Below are positions 20,064 to 63,923 of a DNA stretch of 64,000 bases, piece by piece. Below the pieces are notes generated by a model. It was not told the DNA's origin. It ran no database searches and saw nothing but the letters and a program-made list of their open reading frames with translations. Source of the stretch: Channallabes apus (lineage: Eukaryota; Chordata; Actinopteri; Siluriformes; Clariidae). A program made the position numbers and the translations under genes. Numbering within the stretch: the stretch's first letter is position 1; every line of letters starts with the position of its first letter. The stretch spans positions 29,636,151 through 29,700,150 of the forward strand of contig CM060118.1 of NCBI GenBank assembly GCA_030522415.1, read 5' to 3'.

Positions 20064-20310
20064 CAGCACTTTCACCTTACATCTCCAGTGTCGTGGTTTG
20101 ATTTCCGCCTCGGGTCTGTGTGCATGTTCAAAATTGCCTGTAGTGTGTGAATGTGAGTGCATATGTGTGTGTGTGCCCTGCGATGGATTGGCATCCTGTC
20201 CAGGGTATACCCCGCCTCATGCCCTAAGTCTTCGAGAATAGGCTCCAATCCCCCTGCAAACCCTGAATACAGGATAAAACGCTACAGACGATGAGGGGCT
20301 GAGTAGTCTG
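20064..20310 (+). mobile_element. SINE family A, internally deleted, joined to LINE end
   Basis: GTCAGCACTTTCACCTTACA head, then skips the core and continues CCTGTAGTGTGTGAATGTGA with the usual tail. It abuts the LINE remnant on its left. Confidence 0.72.
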
Positions 20311-20760
20311 GGGCAAAAGGGTCACATGACCTGGAATGTATTGAAGAAACTGTGATTTATTTCAATGTTTAAAATAAGTGTAAAATAATCACAATTTCAT
20401 TCCAATTATTAGTGATAAATCAACACCAGCTTTCATATATCATATGCATATTTAATAACAAATTATAATAATTGGGACACTCCTGGTAAGTCACAAGTAC
20501 CACACTTTATTCCGATAGAGATTTGTTGACGGTCCCTAAAATACCGCTTCCGGATGTCTGTCCAATATCCGAATATCAAACTAACACCAATTATACATTT
20601 ATCGTGATTCTTTTATATCAAAATTCTGATTGAATACATCTTTAACAAGAAAAATATATTTTTAAATCGTCTTAGAGATGAAACACTATCCCGCACTATA
20701 TAACTGATAACATATTGAAGGTGTTATTTATTACTGTAGTAATGTAAATATTCGAGTGTA
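20310..20760. other. Intergenic DNA between the divergent genes
   Basis: AT-rich; nothing recognised before the ETS/GC-box/NRF1 patch. The 18,600-19,020 stretch is likewise plain. Confidence 0.5.
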
Positions 20761-20900
20761 TGACTGTACTTCCGGGAGTTGTTAAGCTCCGCCCCTGGTT
20801 GCGCTGGCAGTGCAGACGCTGGCGCAGTGGATGATGTCCGGTGTTCAATCGAAAAATGCTACCCATCGAGGTTTGCTACCGGATCTGCGCATGCGCAGTC
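20761..20900 (+). promoter_or_regulatory. Candidate CEP170-side promoter: ETS, GC box and NRF1 sites
   Basis: ACTTCCGGG at 20768-20776, CTCCGCCCC at 20787-20795 and a perfect palindromic NRF1 site TGCGCATGCGCA at 20886-20897, all within 130 bp in a CpG-richer patch. It lies about 600 bp before the candidate 5'UTR exon. The assignment to CEP170 is by position. Confidence 0.45.
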
Positions 20901-21336
20901 TCCACAAGTTTGCACACTGTTTCCACGCCCATAAATTCATACTACCTTGGTGCTGAGACTTCGGTTGGCGGTTGGTTTAAACCGTTTGAGTTTCTGCATA
21001 AATTGTCGTCAATGAGCCTTAAGGTTGAGGAAAATAAAAACTTGAAACTGGTTCAGGGCCTCACATTTAAACACCTACGTTTACATCTTTTTGTATACTT
21101 GAATATCTTTTGGTAATAATATGTGTAGCACTATTCAGTGTCATACATAAATGCTTATGCACGTGATGACATGCGTTTTTGATAAAAATTTATGATCATG
21201 CTAATAAATACAAGCAGCTCTTCTAATAATATTGAACGTCCACAGTGTAGTTGTAGTGATGCGGTAGCGTAAATCGATAGGCTCTGCCATCGATTTGTGC
21301 TACGGTAGCATTTTTCGACAAGGCAGCAAAAATCGA
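20849..21336. repeat. Cluster of six 15-bp TCGA....GCTACC motifs
   Basis: TCGAAAAATGCTACC (20849 +), TCGAGGTTTGCTACC (20866 +), TCGATTTACGCTACC (21263-21277 -), TCGATTTGTGCTACG (21290 +), TCGAAAAATGCTACC (21304-21318 -), TCGATTTTTGCTGCC (21322-21336 -). Two groups about 400 bp apart, in both orientations. Function unknown; it may derive from a transposon. Confidence 0.6.
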
Positions 21337-21354
21337 CAGAACACCGCCTCCTCG

Positions 21355-21385
21355 CGCGCGCGCGCTCTCTCTCTCTCTCTGTCTC
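21355..21385. repeat. (CG)n-(CT)n compound microsatellite
   Basis: CGCGCGCGCGCG followed by CTCTCTCTCTCT at the CpG-rich start of the candidate 5'UTR exon. A second GA run lies at 21773-21794, then a CG/TG-rich alternating stretch at 21855-21885. Confidence 0.85.
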
Positions 21386-21536
21386 TCAGCCCGCCGAGTG
21401 TCGCTGCTGTTTGTTAGGAATAACGTTATTCCTGAGCAAGCAGATCCGCAGGAGCCACGCATTGGGCAGGGCACTGAAAACCCGTTTAGCCGCTACATAG
21501 GAGAGAAAAAAAACCCCAGTGCAGAATAGAAAAGGG
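21380..21536 (+). other. Candidate CEP170 5' untranslated exon
   Basis: A CpG-rich stretch (CG repeats at ~21355-21365, CT run, GC-rich flank) ends at a strong donor GGG|GTAAGT at 21536/21537. It lies 11 kb before the coding start exon, whose 5' part (32490-32527) is also untranslated, so at least one upstream exon is needed. The left border is not visible and is only indicative. Confidence 0.45.
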
Positions 21537-21539
21537 GTA

Positions 21540-22540
21540 AGTCATAACGATTATAATACAAATATATACACAGTGATGTTTTTTTTTGGGATAACACTGA
21601 GCGATGCATTTGTTCGTATTCTAGGAGATATTTGCAGAAAGCGAGCTTAGCTTATTGTTGGCATCTAAATGTTTTCCCGTGGCTGTTTACCCCGTGACCG
21701 AGCCAGGGCCGCTATATGATCTTCACCCAGGAACGAGATCACGATATGGCGAAACTGCAGGCTGTTATCTTGAGAGAGAGAGAGAGAGAGAGAGCTGACG
21801 GTCGTTAAAAAAAAGAAAAATAAAAAACACGTTTCCACCGGCGTAGCATCCCAAGCGCGCGCACGCGCGTGCGTGGGTGCGCGTGCACTCGGCGAACCAT
21901 GATGTGTGTGTGTTTTTAAGAGCATCAATATCTTTCTCTAATATCATGATCCGTAATCAGGTCGTTTTGTTTGTTGCGTGGCTGATGGTGTCTATTAGAA
22001 ATCCTCGGGTCTGAGAGATCTGTCCAGTTTCAGGCCTGTATCTCTATCTCTATCTGTGTCTGGATTTCCGTTATTTCTGTTGCAGAAGGACGCTCGCGCT
22101 CATTCAAGCAGCTGGATCATGTCCTGTATTCATTACTAACATCCACGCTGCTTTATTTCTAGATTCCTCTTTGATCATCTCTGCGCTTGATGTTGGAGAT
22201 GATCTGGACTCAGTGATACAGTAGCGAGTCTTTCTCTTTGTTTTGATTCACTCTACACATCTGGTAGCTACACCTCACACTGCTTATTCACGCTACATTC
22301 ACACGCCATGAAACGTTATTACCTCTTAATTACACTCACCTCTGCTGACAAACAGGCTATGACTTTTTTCCTTCTACATTTTTTTTTTACTCCCACAAGA
22401 CTACCTGGAATTACTGTATATACAGCCACTGGAAGCTGATTATTTTCCTTTAAGTGTTTTATTCCCCTTATACGACAGAATCCCCAATAACAATTACAAT
22501 TTATTTTACGATGCCATAGCTTTTAATAATTTTAACAATT
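21540..22540. other. Probable CEP170 5'UTR intron, first part
   Basis: GA run and CG/TG-alternating DNA near 21.77-21.89 kb; otherwise nothing recognised. Confidence 0.5.
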
Positions 22541-22544
22541 AAGG

Positions 22545-22665
22545 CATTGCATCCCAGCACCACCAAGTTGCCCTTGAGCAAGTCTCTTAACCCTCAACTG
22601 CTCAGATGTATAATAACGCTCTAGATAAGGGTGTCTGCTAAATGCCGTAATGCAAATGTCCATGA
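22545..22665 (+). mobile_element. SINE 3' fragment (family B-like tail)
   Basis: CTCTTAACCCTCAACTGCTC and GATAAGGGTGTCTGCTAAAT, a widespread fish SINE/LINE tail. Confidence 0.55.
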
Positions 22666-22689
22666 AATTAATTGAGATTCTGTATCACA

Positions 22690-23015
22690 TAATATTCCAT
22701 CCATCCATCTAGCAAACCTTTGTAGTCCATCTATGGACCGTGGTTGCCAATGGTGAGTACCATTGTATTTAATCCCATTTTTTACGACCGTGGTAGGACC
22801 TCCGGTTCATTCTCACATGCATTCACACACTTGCACTCAAATGTGAATTAGCCTAACCTGCATGTATTTGGACTGTGGGAGGAAACTGAAGAACCCGGAG
22901 GAAACCCACCAAGCACGGGGGAATATGCAAGCTATATGCATACAAACCCTGAGGTGGGAATCAAACCCAGACCCTGGAGGTGCAAGGCGACTGCTAACCA
23001 CTACATTATAGAAGC
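22690..23015 (-). mobile_element. SINE family A, variant tail
   Basis: Minus-strand copy; its tail (GACCGTGGTAGGACCTCCGG on plus) is different from the usual tail but is shared in opposite orientation with the copy at 50.5 kb, suggesting a subfamily. Confidence 0.72.
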
Positions 23016-23019
23016 TATA

Positions 23020-25590
23020 ACCAGTCATTCCATTTCCAACCACTCCATTTATCATTAGCCTGTTTTTATCAGACTAAGTGGTATGTCTGCCAGGCGACTT
23101 CCCATGAGTAAGCCATTAATGTAAAAACAATAATGAGTTGTTCATATAAACTTATGATTGGAATTACAATGGGAAGTGTTGTCTGGTCAGAAACACCGTC
23201 TGGCCAGTCAGATTTGAGACCAGCACTGTCATGTTTTCATGTATTGTTTTTATCATCTGAATCGTTTTTTATGAACATGTATACATATATAAGAGGTCTG
23301 AATACAGAGGTTTTATAACTAATAAAAAAAATAGAATCATTTAACACTTTTTAGGTTTTGAAGATTACTGAATGGCATGAGTTCGCCACTAAAGTGTACA
23401 TTTAGTATTTTCTTAATCTGTCCTAATTTTCCCCTATTTAACTGGACAGGTTTGAGAATTTACAAGTAAATGTTGCTGTTTTAGTTGGAAAAAATATGAA
23501 TCTCTCACAAACATAATACTGTATTCAGCTTTTGCAGATGAATTGAATGTTTAAATAGAAAGTGATGGATGCATAGTCAGATTCGTCTGCATCTTATCTT
23601 GCTTGTTTTAATACATAATGTGATTATGATGAAATGTGAAGTTCAATCAATCAATCAATCAATAAGATCCAGGTTTGTGGACACTAAAACATCCTATGTT
23701 AATTCATGAGTGAGTTTGCAGTTAATCACGAATGTCAGGAAGTGAAACAAAATCCACTCAATTAGGCCTTATGAAGACACAGAGCCAAGTGGAAAGTGAA
23801 AATCTGAATAATTCGAGAAGTGGTTTGTTGGTTACAAGGCAGCCTGGTGGTAGTCAGACAGTTGTGGGTGTGTGTCCTGTATTATTAAACACAGTCCATG
23901 TCTCTTTAACCACTCTAAACACATTGCGTTCTAGTTGAAATGAAGCACGTTCAGTATCAGATGCATTACTTAATACTTAACATTACATTCAAACGACAGA
24001 TAAAGAGCAGCATTATAAAGAGTGTTATTATAAATCTTTTTTGTGTGTGTGTTTAAACGTTATACCAAGTCACATTTACAACTGAAAAGTGTTGTACTGT
24101 ATGTATCATAAGTCATTTGTGATCCTATTATCATACACTACAAAGACACATCTATTTACTCCATACATTCAATTCAGGATCAAATCAAATCAATTTTATT
24201 GAATTATCTCCTATATTGTAATCAAATAAGATGATGTTTTGTTGCTTTAAGCTTCAGGCCAAGAATAGACCAGATGTTAAAAAGTGACACGGTCTGGATA
24301 ATGTAAAAATAATAGACCATGGGTGCGTCCAATTTTTGTCCCATCCCGTCTGGCCTGAATGTTTGCTCCAGTGGATTTGCAGTGGATTATTCCACCACAC
24401 TTTGTTTTACAAAGCTTTGCTTATAAAGATTTTATCACTAAATGAAATAACGGAAACACATTTAAAAAAGCCAGACAGTTCCCAAATTGTTCGTGTTTAC
24501 TCCTATATGGTACTGTATACTACTATACTACTATAATCCAGTTTGATTGTACTAACATGGATTTTGAAAAAGCCATCCTTTATTCAGATCAGCATTTTTC
24601 CATTTTTACTGTCAGTGTCCTTCTCAGCCGTCTGCTTTTTATAAAGTGATTCATAATTCTGGAGTTGCATCACTTCCTCTGTAGTTTGATGAGATGTGTC
24701 TCTGTGCATTTCCTGTAATAAAGGAAGACGTCCAACAAGAGTGAGAAGTGTCCCACGGCACAAAATGTAAAGGGGTCCTATTATGCTAAATACATTTTTA
24801 AATCATTTGCAGACATTTAGGTCTCCTGTGTGCATTAAAAAAAAATGGAAAAGAAATCAGATTTTTGTCTGTCTGGCATTTTTGTATTGGCCGGGGAGTT
24901 TAAACATACTGTACCTATTAGATTGTTTCCACAAACCTAAATAGCACTCTACAGTACTTATAGTGGATAAGCTCCCGGCGGGACTCTGTGATGCCATGAA
25001 AGTGAGACTGTCCAGCATGTACTGCTCTTGTGAAGGAAATATATGCAGGAGAGGCTAGCTATGGTGGCATCGCTCCAAGAACTATTGAGAACAGAAAGTA
25101 ATGTTGGAATGGGGAGTCACTGATCAGGGAAGAAAATATTTAATGTTTTTTTTTTTTGAGAAAGACTGGACTGGAAAGTCGGCTGTAAAGGTTACCGGAC
25201 TCCAACCAAAGGCGCAGTACTAAGAGGGAATGAAACATATAGATGAGATGGTGTGGAAGTGCTGGATGAAAGCAGATGGAAATCGCTGAGAAGATGGTGG
25301 TACTGTACTGCATGGTAACGTTGGTGGTAAAAACCTACTGGATGCCAGCCAGTGATTTTTCCATTATTGTGACCTCATATAAGAACAGCCCCTCCCCCAA
25401 TCTCATTTACATAGACAATCGAAATTGTTCGTTTGGAAGAGGAGTGAAAGTTTTGTCTCCTGCTACATTTGTACATTTGTTGTGTTTCACAAAACACACT
25501 AAAGATGTGTTTCACGCAGAAATTAAGTACACAGAGAAAAACTAAGCTACCTGTATACAATTGAATAGAAAACTATAGCATGGAGAGCAA
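23020..25590. other. Probable CEP170 5'UTR intron, no features seen
   Basis: Contains (AATC)n near 23,645 and short AT-rich words; open frames here are short and without recognisable content. Confidence 0.5.
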
Positions 25591-25594
25591 AAAG

Positions 25595-25870
25595 TTTCAT
25601 CTCAGCTCTCCATATGGGCTTATTGAACAACCCATTCCACATTTAGTGGCCACATTTATCGTAACCCCTACCCTTGTGGGAAGACTAGATTTTGGAGTGT
25701 TGCCGTGAGGATTCATTCAGCTACGAGAGCATCAGTGAAGTCAGACAATGATGTTAGGTGAGGAGGCCTGGTACAGAGTCAGCATTCTTGTGCATCTCAG
25801 TGTGTGGACCGCTCTAACGCTTGACGAGCCATGTCTTCATTGAGCTTGCCTTGTGTACAAGGCCGCTATC
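25595..25870 (+). mobile_element. DNA-transposon remnant
   Basis: ACTAGATTTTGGAGTGTTGC, GGTGAGGAGGCCTGGTACAG and GAGCCATGTCTTCATTGAGC match a teleost non-autonomous DNA repeat as I remember it. No frame. Confidence 0.5.
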
Positions 25871-28800
25871 ATGCTGTTCGAGCGTCTTTGTGCCAGTGAA
25901 AGAGAAACTGTGATGATGCTGCATACAGATGGATTCTTTAGTGAGTGGTCATCAATATCATAAACATTTTTTATGTTCTTGTAACCATTGGAATGAAACG
26001 TTTCTCCAGGACCAAAGAGCAACACATAATACACAAGTGCACAGAGTATACAAGAGCAGATTCACAGCAGTGTGAATACAACTATACTGTATATACATTA
26101 CCAAGTGATGTACAGTATGTAGACTATGCATTGGAATTTGTGCTGGTAGTTTCCTGATTGGATCATTTTCTGGTTGTCTATCAATTTCATCTGGTCAATT
26201 CAGTATTATGAATTATGATTGCTTAACAGATGGTATTTAACATTACAGTTCTTGCTGAAATATGCCAGATTCACTTATTTTTATTAGTTTTAAACCTTAG
26301 AAGGTAGTAGTGCTGCTATACATCGTTTGTCGGAGATCTGGCATGCTAGTGGATGTGCTGTGCTGTTTTTAGGGCCATGTTGTGTTTCTGCATCAGCTCC
26401 ATTTATTTATTTATTTTTTTATTTTTTTCCGAGCTGCAGTGGATCATTTCGATTTGAGAAATCTTCAGATGGTGTGAGGTTTCGTAACACGTTTTTATAG
26501 GAAATACAAAGAAATGTTCGACAAGAAATCCTTGAACAGGTCGTCCTTTGTTAACTAGTAACACACCAATTTCCCAGAGGAGACCAGCATAAAAATAAAG
26601 AAATTGTGTTTGCTCCTCTTTGAAGATCGGTACGTTATTTACTTTTGGAACGAGAATGGAGCAATCTCTGCCAATAAATAAATAAATAAATAAAAATAAT
26701 AAGTGTATACAGTTAACCTCCATACAGGGCTGTGTCGAGGGTTAGAGGGTTAGGGGATGGACTCTATCCATCGCAGGGGACATACTACGGGGAATTTGGA
26801 AACGCCATTTAATTTAAACAGCGTGTCTTTGGACTGTGGAAAGAAATCGCAGTACCCGAAGGAAACCCCCCAAGTACGAGGAGAACATGCAAACTCCATG
26901 CACACAGACCCTGAGGCGGGAATCGAACCCAGAACCTGGAGGTGCAAGACGATAGCGCCAACCACTAAGCCACTGTGCTGACCGATTTCTTGTTCATATT
27001 ATTGATATTATTTAAATAAAACCGAGTGTAGTAAGCAAACCAAAGGAATGGGCAAACATTCAGAAATGCAACGCTGAACAAGTTGATCAAACAAGCATAA
27101 TCTACTGTAGATAAAGGATAAATCAGTAAGCATGAAGCAGGTTGATGTCTAAACGTAAGGCCAAGACACAAGCTTGGACTCTTAATAATATGGAATAATC
27201 CATATTAAGCATGAATACTTGAACAACAGTTTACACGGGAAATACTTTGGGGAATGCAAGGTTTGGAATTACCCTGATGACAGTTGAGGAGACTTTGTAA
27301 TATGAGTATAAACAACTGAGCATAAATAACCAGTCTAATCAGCTGGACTCAGAACCAAAACAAAGGCGCGTGGCCCAACAAACAGACTGAGACTTGCACA
27401 GCGAGGGGGAATTTGAGACATCCGAGACAAGAACAGATTATTGAACAGCCATAAAACTTGGAGACGCAATGAAGCAGGAGGTCCTGAGGCTCATTTAGCA
27501 GAAGGGGGTTTGGGGGTTTGGTGGAGGGGGTCTATTGTACATCTAGGCTGTATCCTGCATGTGGTCCTCAACTTCAAAATACAGATGTGACCAAAGAGCC
27601 AATATGTGTGTTAATGCTAAAACTGAAATACCCCTCAGATGCATTTATTCATACAGTACAGGGACAGTGTTGGCTCAGACCACTGGGTCACCCCCTGTTA
27701 GGACTGTAGGCAACCTAACACCCCATGCATTCATTCTGTGCCAGTCCCAAACCCATTTAGAATGTGGGACACAAATGGCAACCAGTTTATGATAGAAGAT
27801 GAAAGAGAAAAAGCCAATGCGTTGCATTTCTGAATTTCAATGTATTAATTGTAATATGCAGAATGTCTCCCCTAGGGATCACTGAGCCTTTAAGGGCTGA
27901 GACAGGCTGGTAATGATGGGATGTTAGCTGAGCTTTGCAGAGCTGGATAGTTCCTGTACTCATGCAGCACGGTATGATGTACTGTAATAGTGATGTGGAC
28001 AATCTGACGACTGTTACAGCAGAAGTGATTTCATTCATGTGGGAATTTTTTTAAGCTTTCCATGCTGACTACATGTGACTTTTGGAGAAGTAACGCATAT
28101 GGTTTATTCTGCCGTCTTTAAAAGTGATTCCAGTCCATTAAACTCACAGCGTCCGGTCACATCATTCCACAGGACAGGTGAGTCAGTGTTTCGTTGTCTT
28201 TGAAAAGTCAATAGAGGCAACAGAGCAGATGGAAGGAAGCCTTAGCCACACTTCCTGTTCCTCCACAGAATGCAGGCAGTCTACAACAATCCGAGTGTTC
28301 AGGCCGGGAGAGGGGGAGGATGCACTCTGAGCCAGCATGGACGAATCACCCTTTCACTCACGGACAAAGCATGTTGTTTCGCTGGCAAGAACATGGGAAG
28401 CATTGGCAGCAGCAACGAAAAGAATCCAGTCAAGCATCTCTTTCATGATGTGTTTCTGAATATAACATGCAAAACTACCAAGTTTTCTCCGAAACCGTCT
28501 AAACCAGGCCTCCTGGTAAACCTGCCAGGAATAATAATAATAGCAAATGATCTGCTGTATTAAATGTGTTAGAAATTCATGTGTTCTACAGCAGAGGTAG
28601 TTCATTCCAACATTCGCAGTGCCTGAAGCTCTTTCATGTGTGTTTAAGGCGTTCGTTGGTGTGGTACAACACCATGAGTCCTCTGCCACGTCGCGTTTGT
28701 TCCCAGACTCCTGCAGGCGTTTGCCGCCTCTAATGACTTCCCTGCGGTTCGGCAGCTGAAGCTTGGGCTCGAGACCCAGTCATCATTATCCAGCTCTTAC

Positions 28801-29400
28801 TTGCTGGCTCCTTTTGAAATGTATACGGCGAGGGATATCGACCTGCCAAACTCCTAGTCCTCATATGCTCAGGCATCAGATTTCTGGTCTTTTGGACATG
28901 CAGAGCACATTCTTCTAAGGTCAAGGAGTTCAAGAGTGAGTGATTGATTACAGTATGCACTGGAATTCTGGCAAGGAGCTTATTTCAAACTCTGCAATAT
29001 GGTACATAAGTAGGTAGCTACGTAGCTTGTGACTTTTTCTACGTAGCTTGTGGCGATTAGGTGCAAAACTTTTTAACAACAACAACAACAGAAACACAAC
29101 AGCAAAAGTGAAATCACAATGACATTAACACAAAACGGGAAACGTGGGTCCCTACTGAACATCACATGCTCGGTTTTGATTGGACTTTGTGCGCTATAGC
29201 CAATCAGAAACCAGTATTTGGTGTTCAATAAGGAGCGACCCTTTCCGTTTGCCTTCACGTAACCAAAACACAACAGCAAAAGTGGAAACACAGCAACATA
29301 ATCCGAAAATGTGAAAGAGTGGACCCTTATTAAATATATCGGATGGTCCGCACACAACCCCTGTGTGTGCCACCCCTTGCCGGGACTGGCTGAATGACCA
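25870..29400. other. Probable CEP170 5'UTR intron, mostly unremarkable
   Basis: Apart from the SINE at 26.75 kb: (TTTA)n runs near 26.4 and 26.68 kb, and an AACACAACAGCAAAAGTG word repeated near 29.09 and 29.27 kb. No gene recognised. Confidence 0.5.
26745..26985 (-). mobile_element. SINE family A, 3'-truncated
   Basis: Minus-strand copy with core GTTTGCATGTTCTCC and CGATTCCCGCCTCAG. Confidence 0.78.
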
Positions 29401-29404
29401 ACCA

Positions 29405-29815
29405 CATTACATATGGGTGCGATTTTCAGGGGACCAAATCCTTTTGTCCATGTACAACGATCATCCATAACTTTAAAACTATTAACACTAACACAGCCTT
29501 GGTTTTGGGTTCTCTTGCGTATGGCTTTGCAGGGCATCTGGGGTGTGATGTGTTTTTCACTAGGATGTTGGCAGCAGATTCTTTGGGTGCTGTGGGTTGT
29601 AGGGTGGGGCCTCCATGGATCAGACTTGTTTGTCCGTTCCTCCCCATGGGTGCATTTGGATTAACATGTGGAAGTTTCGTCTTGGTTTCTTTGGCAGGCA
29701 TGGGTGAGCCTTGGGTGCCCATGATCCTCTCACCAGTTTTCTGGTTAATAGTTGGTGATCAGTGTTGGTCATGTGACTTATTAATGATCAGAATTTTATG
29801 GCTGATCGGTGTAGT
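29405..29815 (-). mobile_element. Fragment of the CATAACATTATGACC Tc1-like family, minus orientation
   Basis: GGGGCCTCCATGGATCAGAC, GTTGGCAGCAGATTCTTTGG and the end TTTTATGGCTGATCGGTGTA mirror the copy at 1.2-1.7 kb. No usable frame. Confidence 0.78.
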
Positions 29816-30786
29816 GTGTAACAATTCTATCACGATTGCGTGTGACGATCAAGCTCCACTCATACTTTTCAGTTCAGGGTTTCCAGGCATCAAGGGTAAC
29901 CAGATACAGTACATAAATAACAATTGATTTTGTCATTATAATGTCATTGCCACAGTTTACAAAGTGTCCGAACTGACGTTGAAGTTCATATTCAGTTTCC
30001 CAATCCCATACTATGTGTCTTTGGCTAAAAAACATAAGTTTAACTCAACGTTGTGATGATTTATTGACCCATGACTCAACTTGATGTATATCCATAGCCT
30101 TTATCATCTCATGACCCTGTCCCAGCTGGTGAAGCACATTGTGATGACAAAACAAAAAATAAAATAAATACCATAGCCTCTGGCTAAGTTGTAGCTACTG
30201 TATGAGCTGAAGTGTAAAGACATTAATTAAGTCTGGAAACCCCGGTGACAGTTCTACAACAGTCCACTGAACCCGTCTGTCTGCCAGACAACTGTGAATG
30301 AAAAAACGGATGTAATTTGCTTGTCCCAGGCCACTAGTGATTTATCCACCTCTGCATTATGTGACTCACAATTACACTCACATATATCGTTAAAGCAGCA
30401 GCATAATTGGAGGTCGGGTTTTGCAGAGGCGCAGATCAAAGGATGGAGTCAGATTTTGTCATAGAAATGCTCCATTAAGCTTTCGAAACCTTGTAATGTT
30501 AATCAGTCGTGGCCTGAAAAGGGTTCGGGTGGTGTGGGGGTGCTGAGGAGATCTGATCCTGCATGGACAGCCTCGGGGAATCATACTGGGTATACTGGAA
30601 TTGCTCTGAATCCTGGGTGTGCCATTTTCTTCAGGAGCCTTCTATCCAAGTCCTACACGCATTAAATCATGTGTAGGAATGTAACTAAACATCTGCATTT
30701 ACATTACAGTACATTGATTGCATAGAATTTTGATTGATTGTGGTTTTAATATGATGCATTTTCAAAACAGCAAAACTGTTTTGCTT

Positions 30787-30787
<1 letters not shown>

Positions 30788-30833
<46 letters not shown>

Positions 30834-30834
30834 T
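30788..30834. repeat. (CT)n microsatellite
   Basis: About 20 CT units, upstream of the CEP170 start exon; no exon follows. Confidence 0.9.
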
Positions 30835-31743
30835 GTCAGGGGAAATATTGTGCAGAGGTGTTCAAGGAAAATCCCGTGAAAAAAAATAGCACCCTGAAAA
30901 TTCAGGCGTTTTCGCGTTCGCGTTGGAAACTTGAACCAAATTCGGCATTAAACCCGACACCCTTCCGGGAAACATCACAAGGGGGCGTGTCTAAAGCACA
31001 TGCTGCATTATTTCACATTCGACTATTAGTACGTTTGCTGTAAAATAATGCAAGATCTCTGTCTCTTCTGTGTTCTTCATTCGCAAATACGAACTTCCTA
31101 TTCACAAAGCTGATTTCGAACCCTCTTGAGATCACCCATGAAATCAGCCCGCCAGCTGTTTTAAGGCAGCAGAGTGTGAGAGAGGGACAGAGAGATTGTA
31201 TTTGGTATTAACGCTGCCTTGTGATAAACAGCTTGTTTTTTAAAAGCCCTGTAGCCTCTCATGATTCGAGATATAGAAAAAGCTACTGTTTCAGAGCTGA
31301 GCTGAAATACTGGTCATACTGTTATGGCCTTAATTATCCAATATTCTGAACAAAGACAAGCGAGTTGAAGTGGTACTTAGGCATTATCCAGCGTTTACTC
31401 ACACATTTCTGTATTTCCATTCTGATTCTTGCTTAAACGGGTTTGTTTTGTGTGAAATCGCAGCTCTTAGTAATGATTTACGCTCAGTGGTTTAATTGCA
31501 GGAGGAGTTGAGGAGGTTGCACGAGGTCATTCAGCTGGACGCGTTTCAAGTTGTGGGTCAAGAATCTGTGCGTACATATTTTCCATTGCACAGCTCGGGC
31601 AGTTCATTGTGGATGATTTTTCAGAGCTTGAGCAAAAAAACAACAAAAAAAAAGGGGGGGGGGCATGTTGGGTGGGCGCAGAAGGAGGGTGCATCACTTC
31701 CGGCAGCATCTGCTAGTGATCAGAGTGAATGACGTTGCTCAAC

Positions 31744-31773
31744 TTTCTCTCTCTCTCTCTCTCTCTCTCTCTG
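31744..31773. repeat. (CT)n microsatellite
   Basis: CT run about 0.7 kb before the CEP170 start exon. Confidence 0.88.
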
Positions 31774-32119
31774 GCTTTGCTGCTAGAGAAAACGCAGGAA
31801 TGTTATGAATCTAACCGATCTCCTGCCTGCCCGCCCACTCGGCCTGTTTGAAATTTCAAACTTAAACAGGCTTCTCCAGCGTACCAGTGATGAGCTGCTT
31901 ATACAGAGCTGTTTAAATCATATTCACTCTCTTCCTACATAACCACTGGAGATTAATTTAAAGCAAATGGAGAATCATATTCTTTAACAGGCGTCTACAT
32001 GAGCCATGTGAGAGCAGTTACTAGTGTGATGCTTTGGAAGAACGGAACTGTTTATGATCAGAATGATTAAGATTAAGATTCAGTTACAGGAGTGAAATGA
32101 TATTTTCATATATTCCAGT

Positions 32120-32312
32120 TATGCTCCAGAAGCTGGAGTCACAGAGCGCAGAGGCAGCCAGTATACTGTACAGCGGCCCTGGAGCAGACGGGGTTAACAG
32201 CACTTTGCTCCAGGGTTTAACAGTGGCAGCTTTGGCGGTGCTGGGACTTGATTGAACCCCCGACCCTCTGATCAGTAACCCTTAATAGAATGAGCCACCG
32301 CTGCCAATTACA
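32120..32312 (-). mobile_element. SINE family B copy
   Basis: GCTCCAGGGTTTAACAGTGG, CCGACCCTCTGATCAGTAAC, GAGCCACCGCTGCC. About 180 bp before the CEP170 start exon. Confidence 0.6.
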
Positions 32313-32489
32313 CTGTTTTTCTTTTTTCCTTTTTGTATGGTTTCTATGCCACTTGGTGACATCCATCTAGGATGCACTTTCTATGCACTTTTCTGCTTTG
32401 GATCCAGGAACAAACTATTATTAGAGACATGAATTTCTTGACTCTCTACTCCAGATCTCAGCACTTTCTAATCTCTCTCTCTCTTTCAG

Positions 32490-63923
<31,434 letters not shown>

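Larger units (their letters stand above)
29820..32119. other. Probable CEP170 5'UTR intron, right part
   Basis: Two CT microsatellites. A GGAGGAGTTGAGGAGG segment after TTGCAG at 31.5 kb could be a further UTR exon but lacks support. Confidence 0.4.

Noticed and set aside
28354..28689. 111-residue minus-strand frame
   Set aside because: No recognisable domain, no splice context, isolated within the CEP170 5' intron.
29426..29927. Open frames of 98-177 residues near 29.5 kb
   Set aside because: They read across a reversed Tc1-like fragment and have no conserved protein content.
31501..31566. Extra 5'UTR exon of CEP170 after TTGCAG
   Set aside because: No clear donor and no independent support; kept only as a remark.
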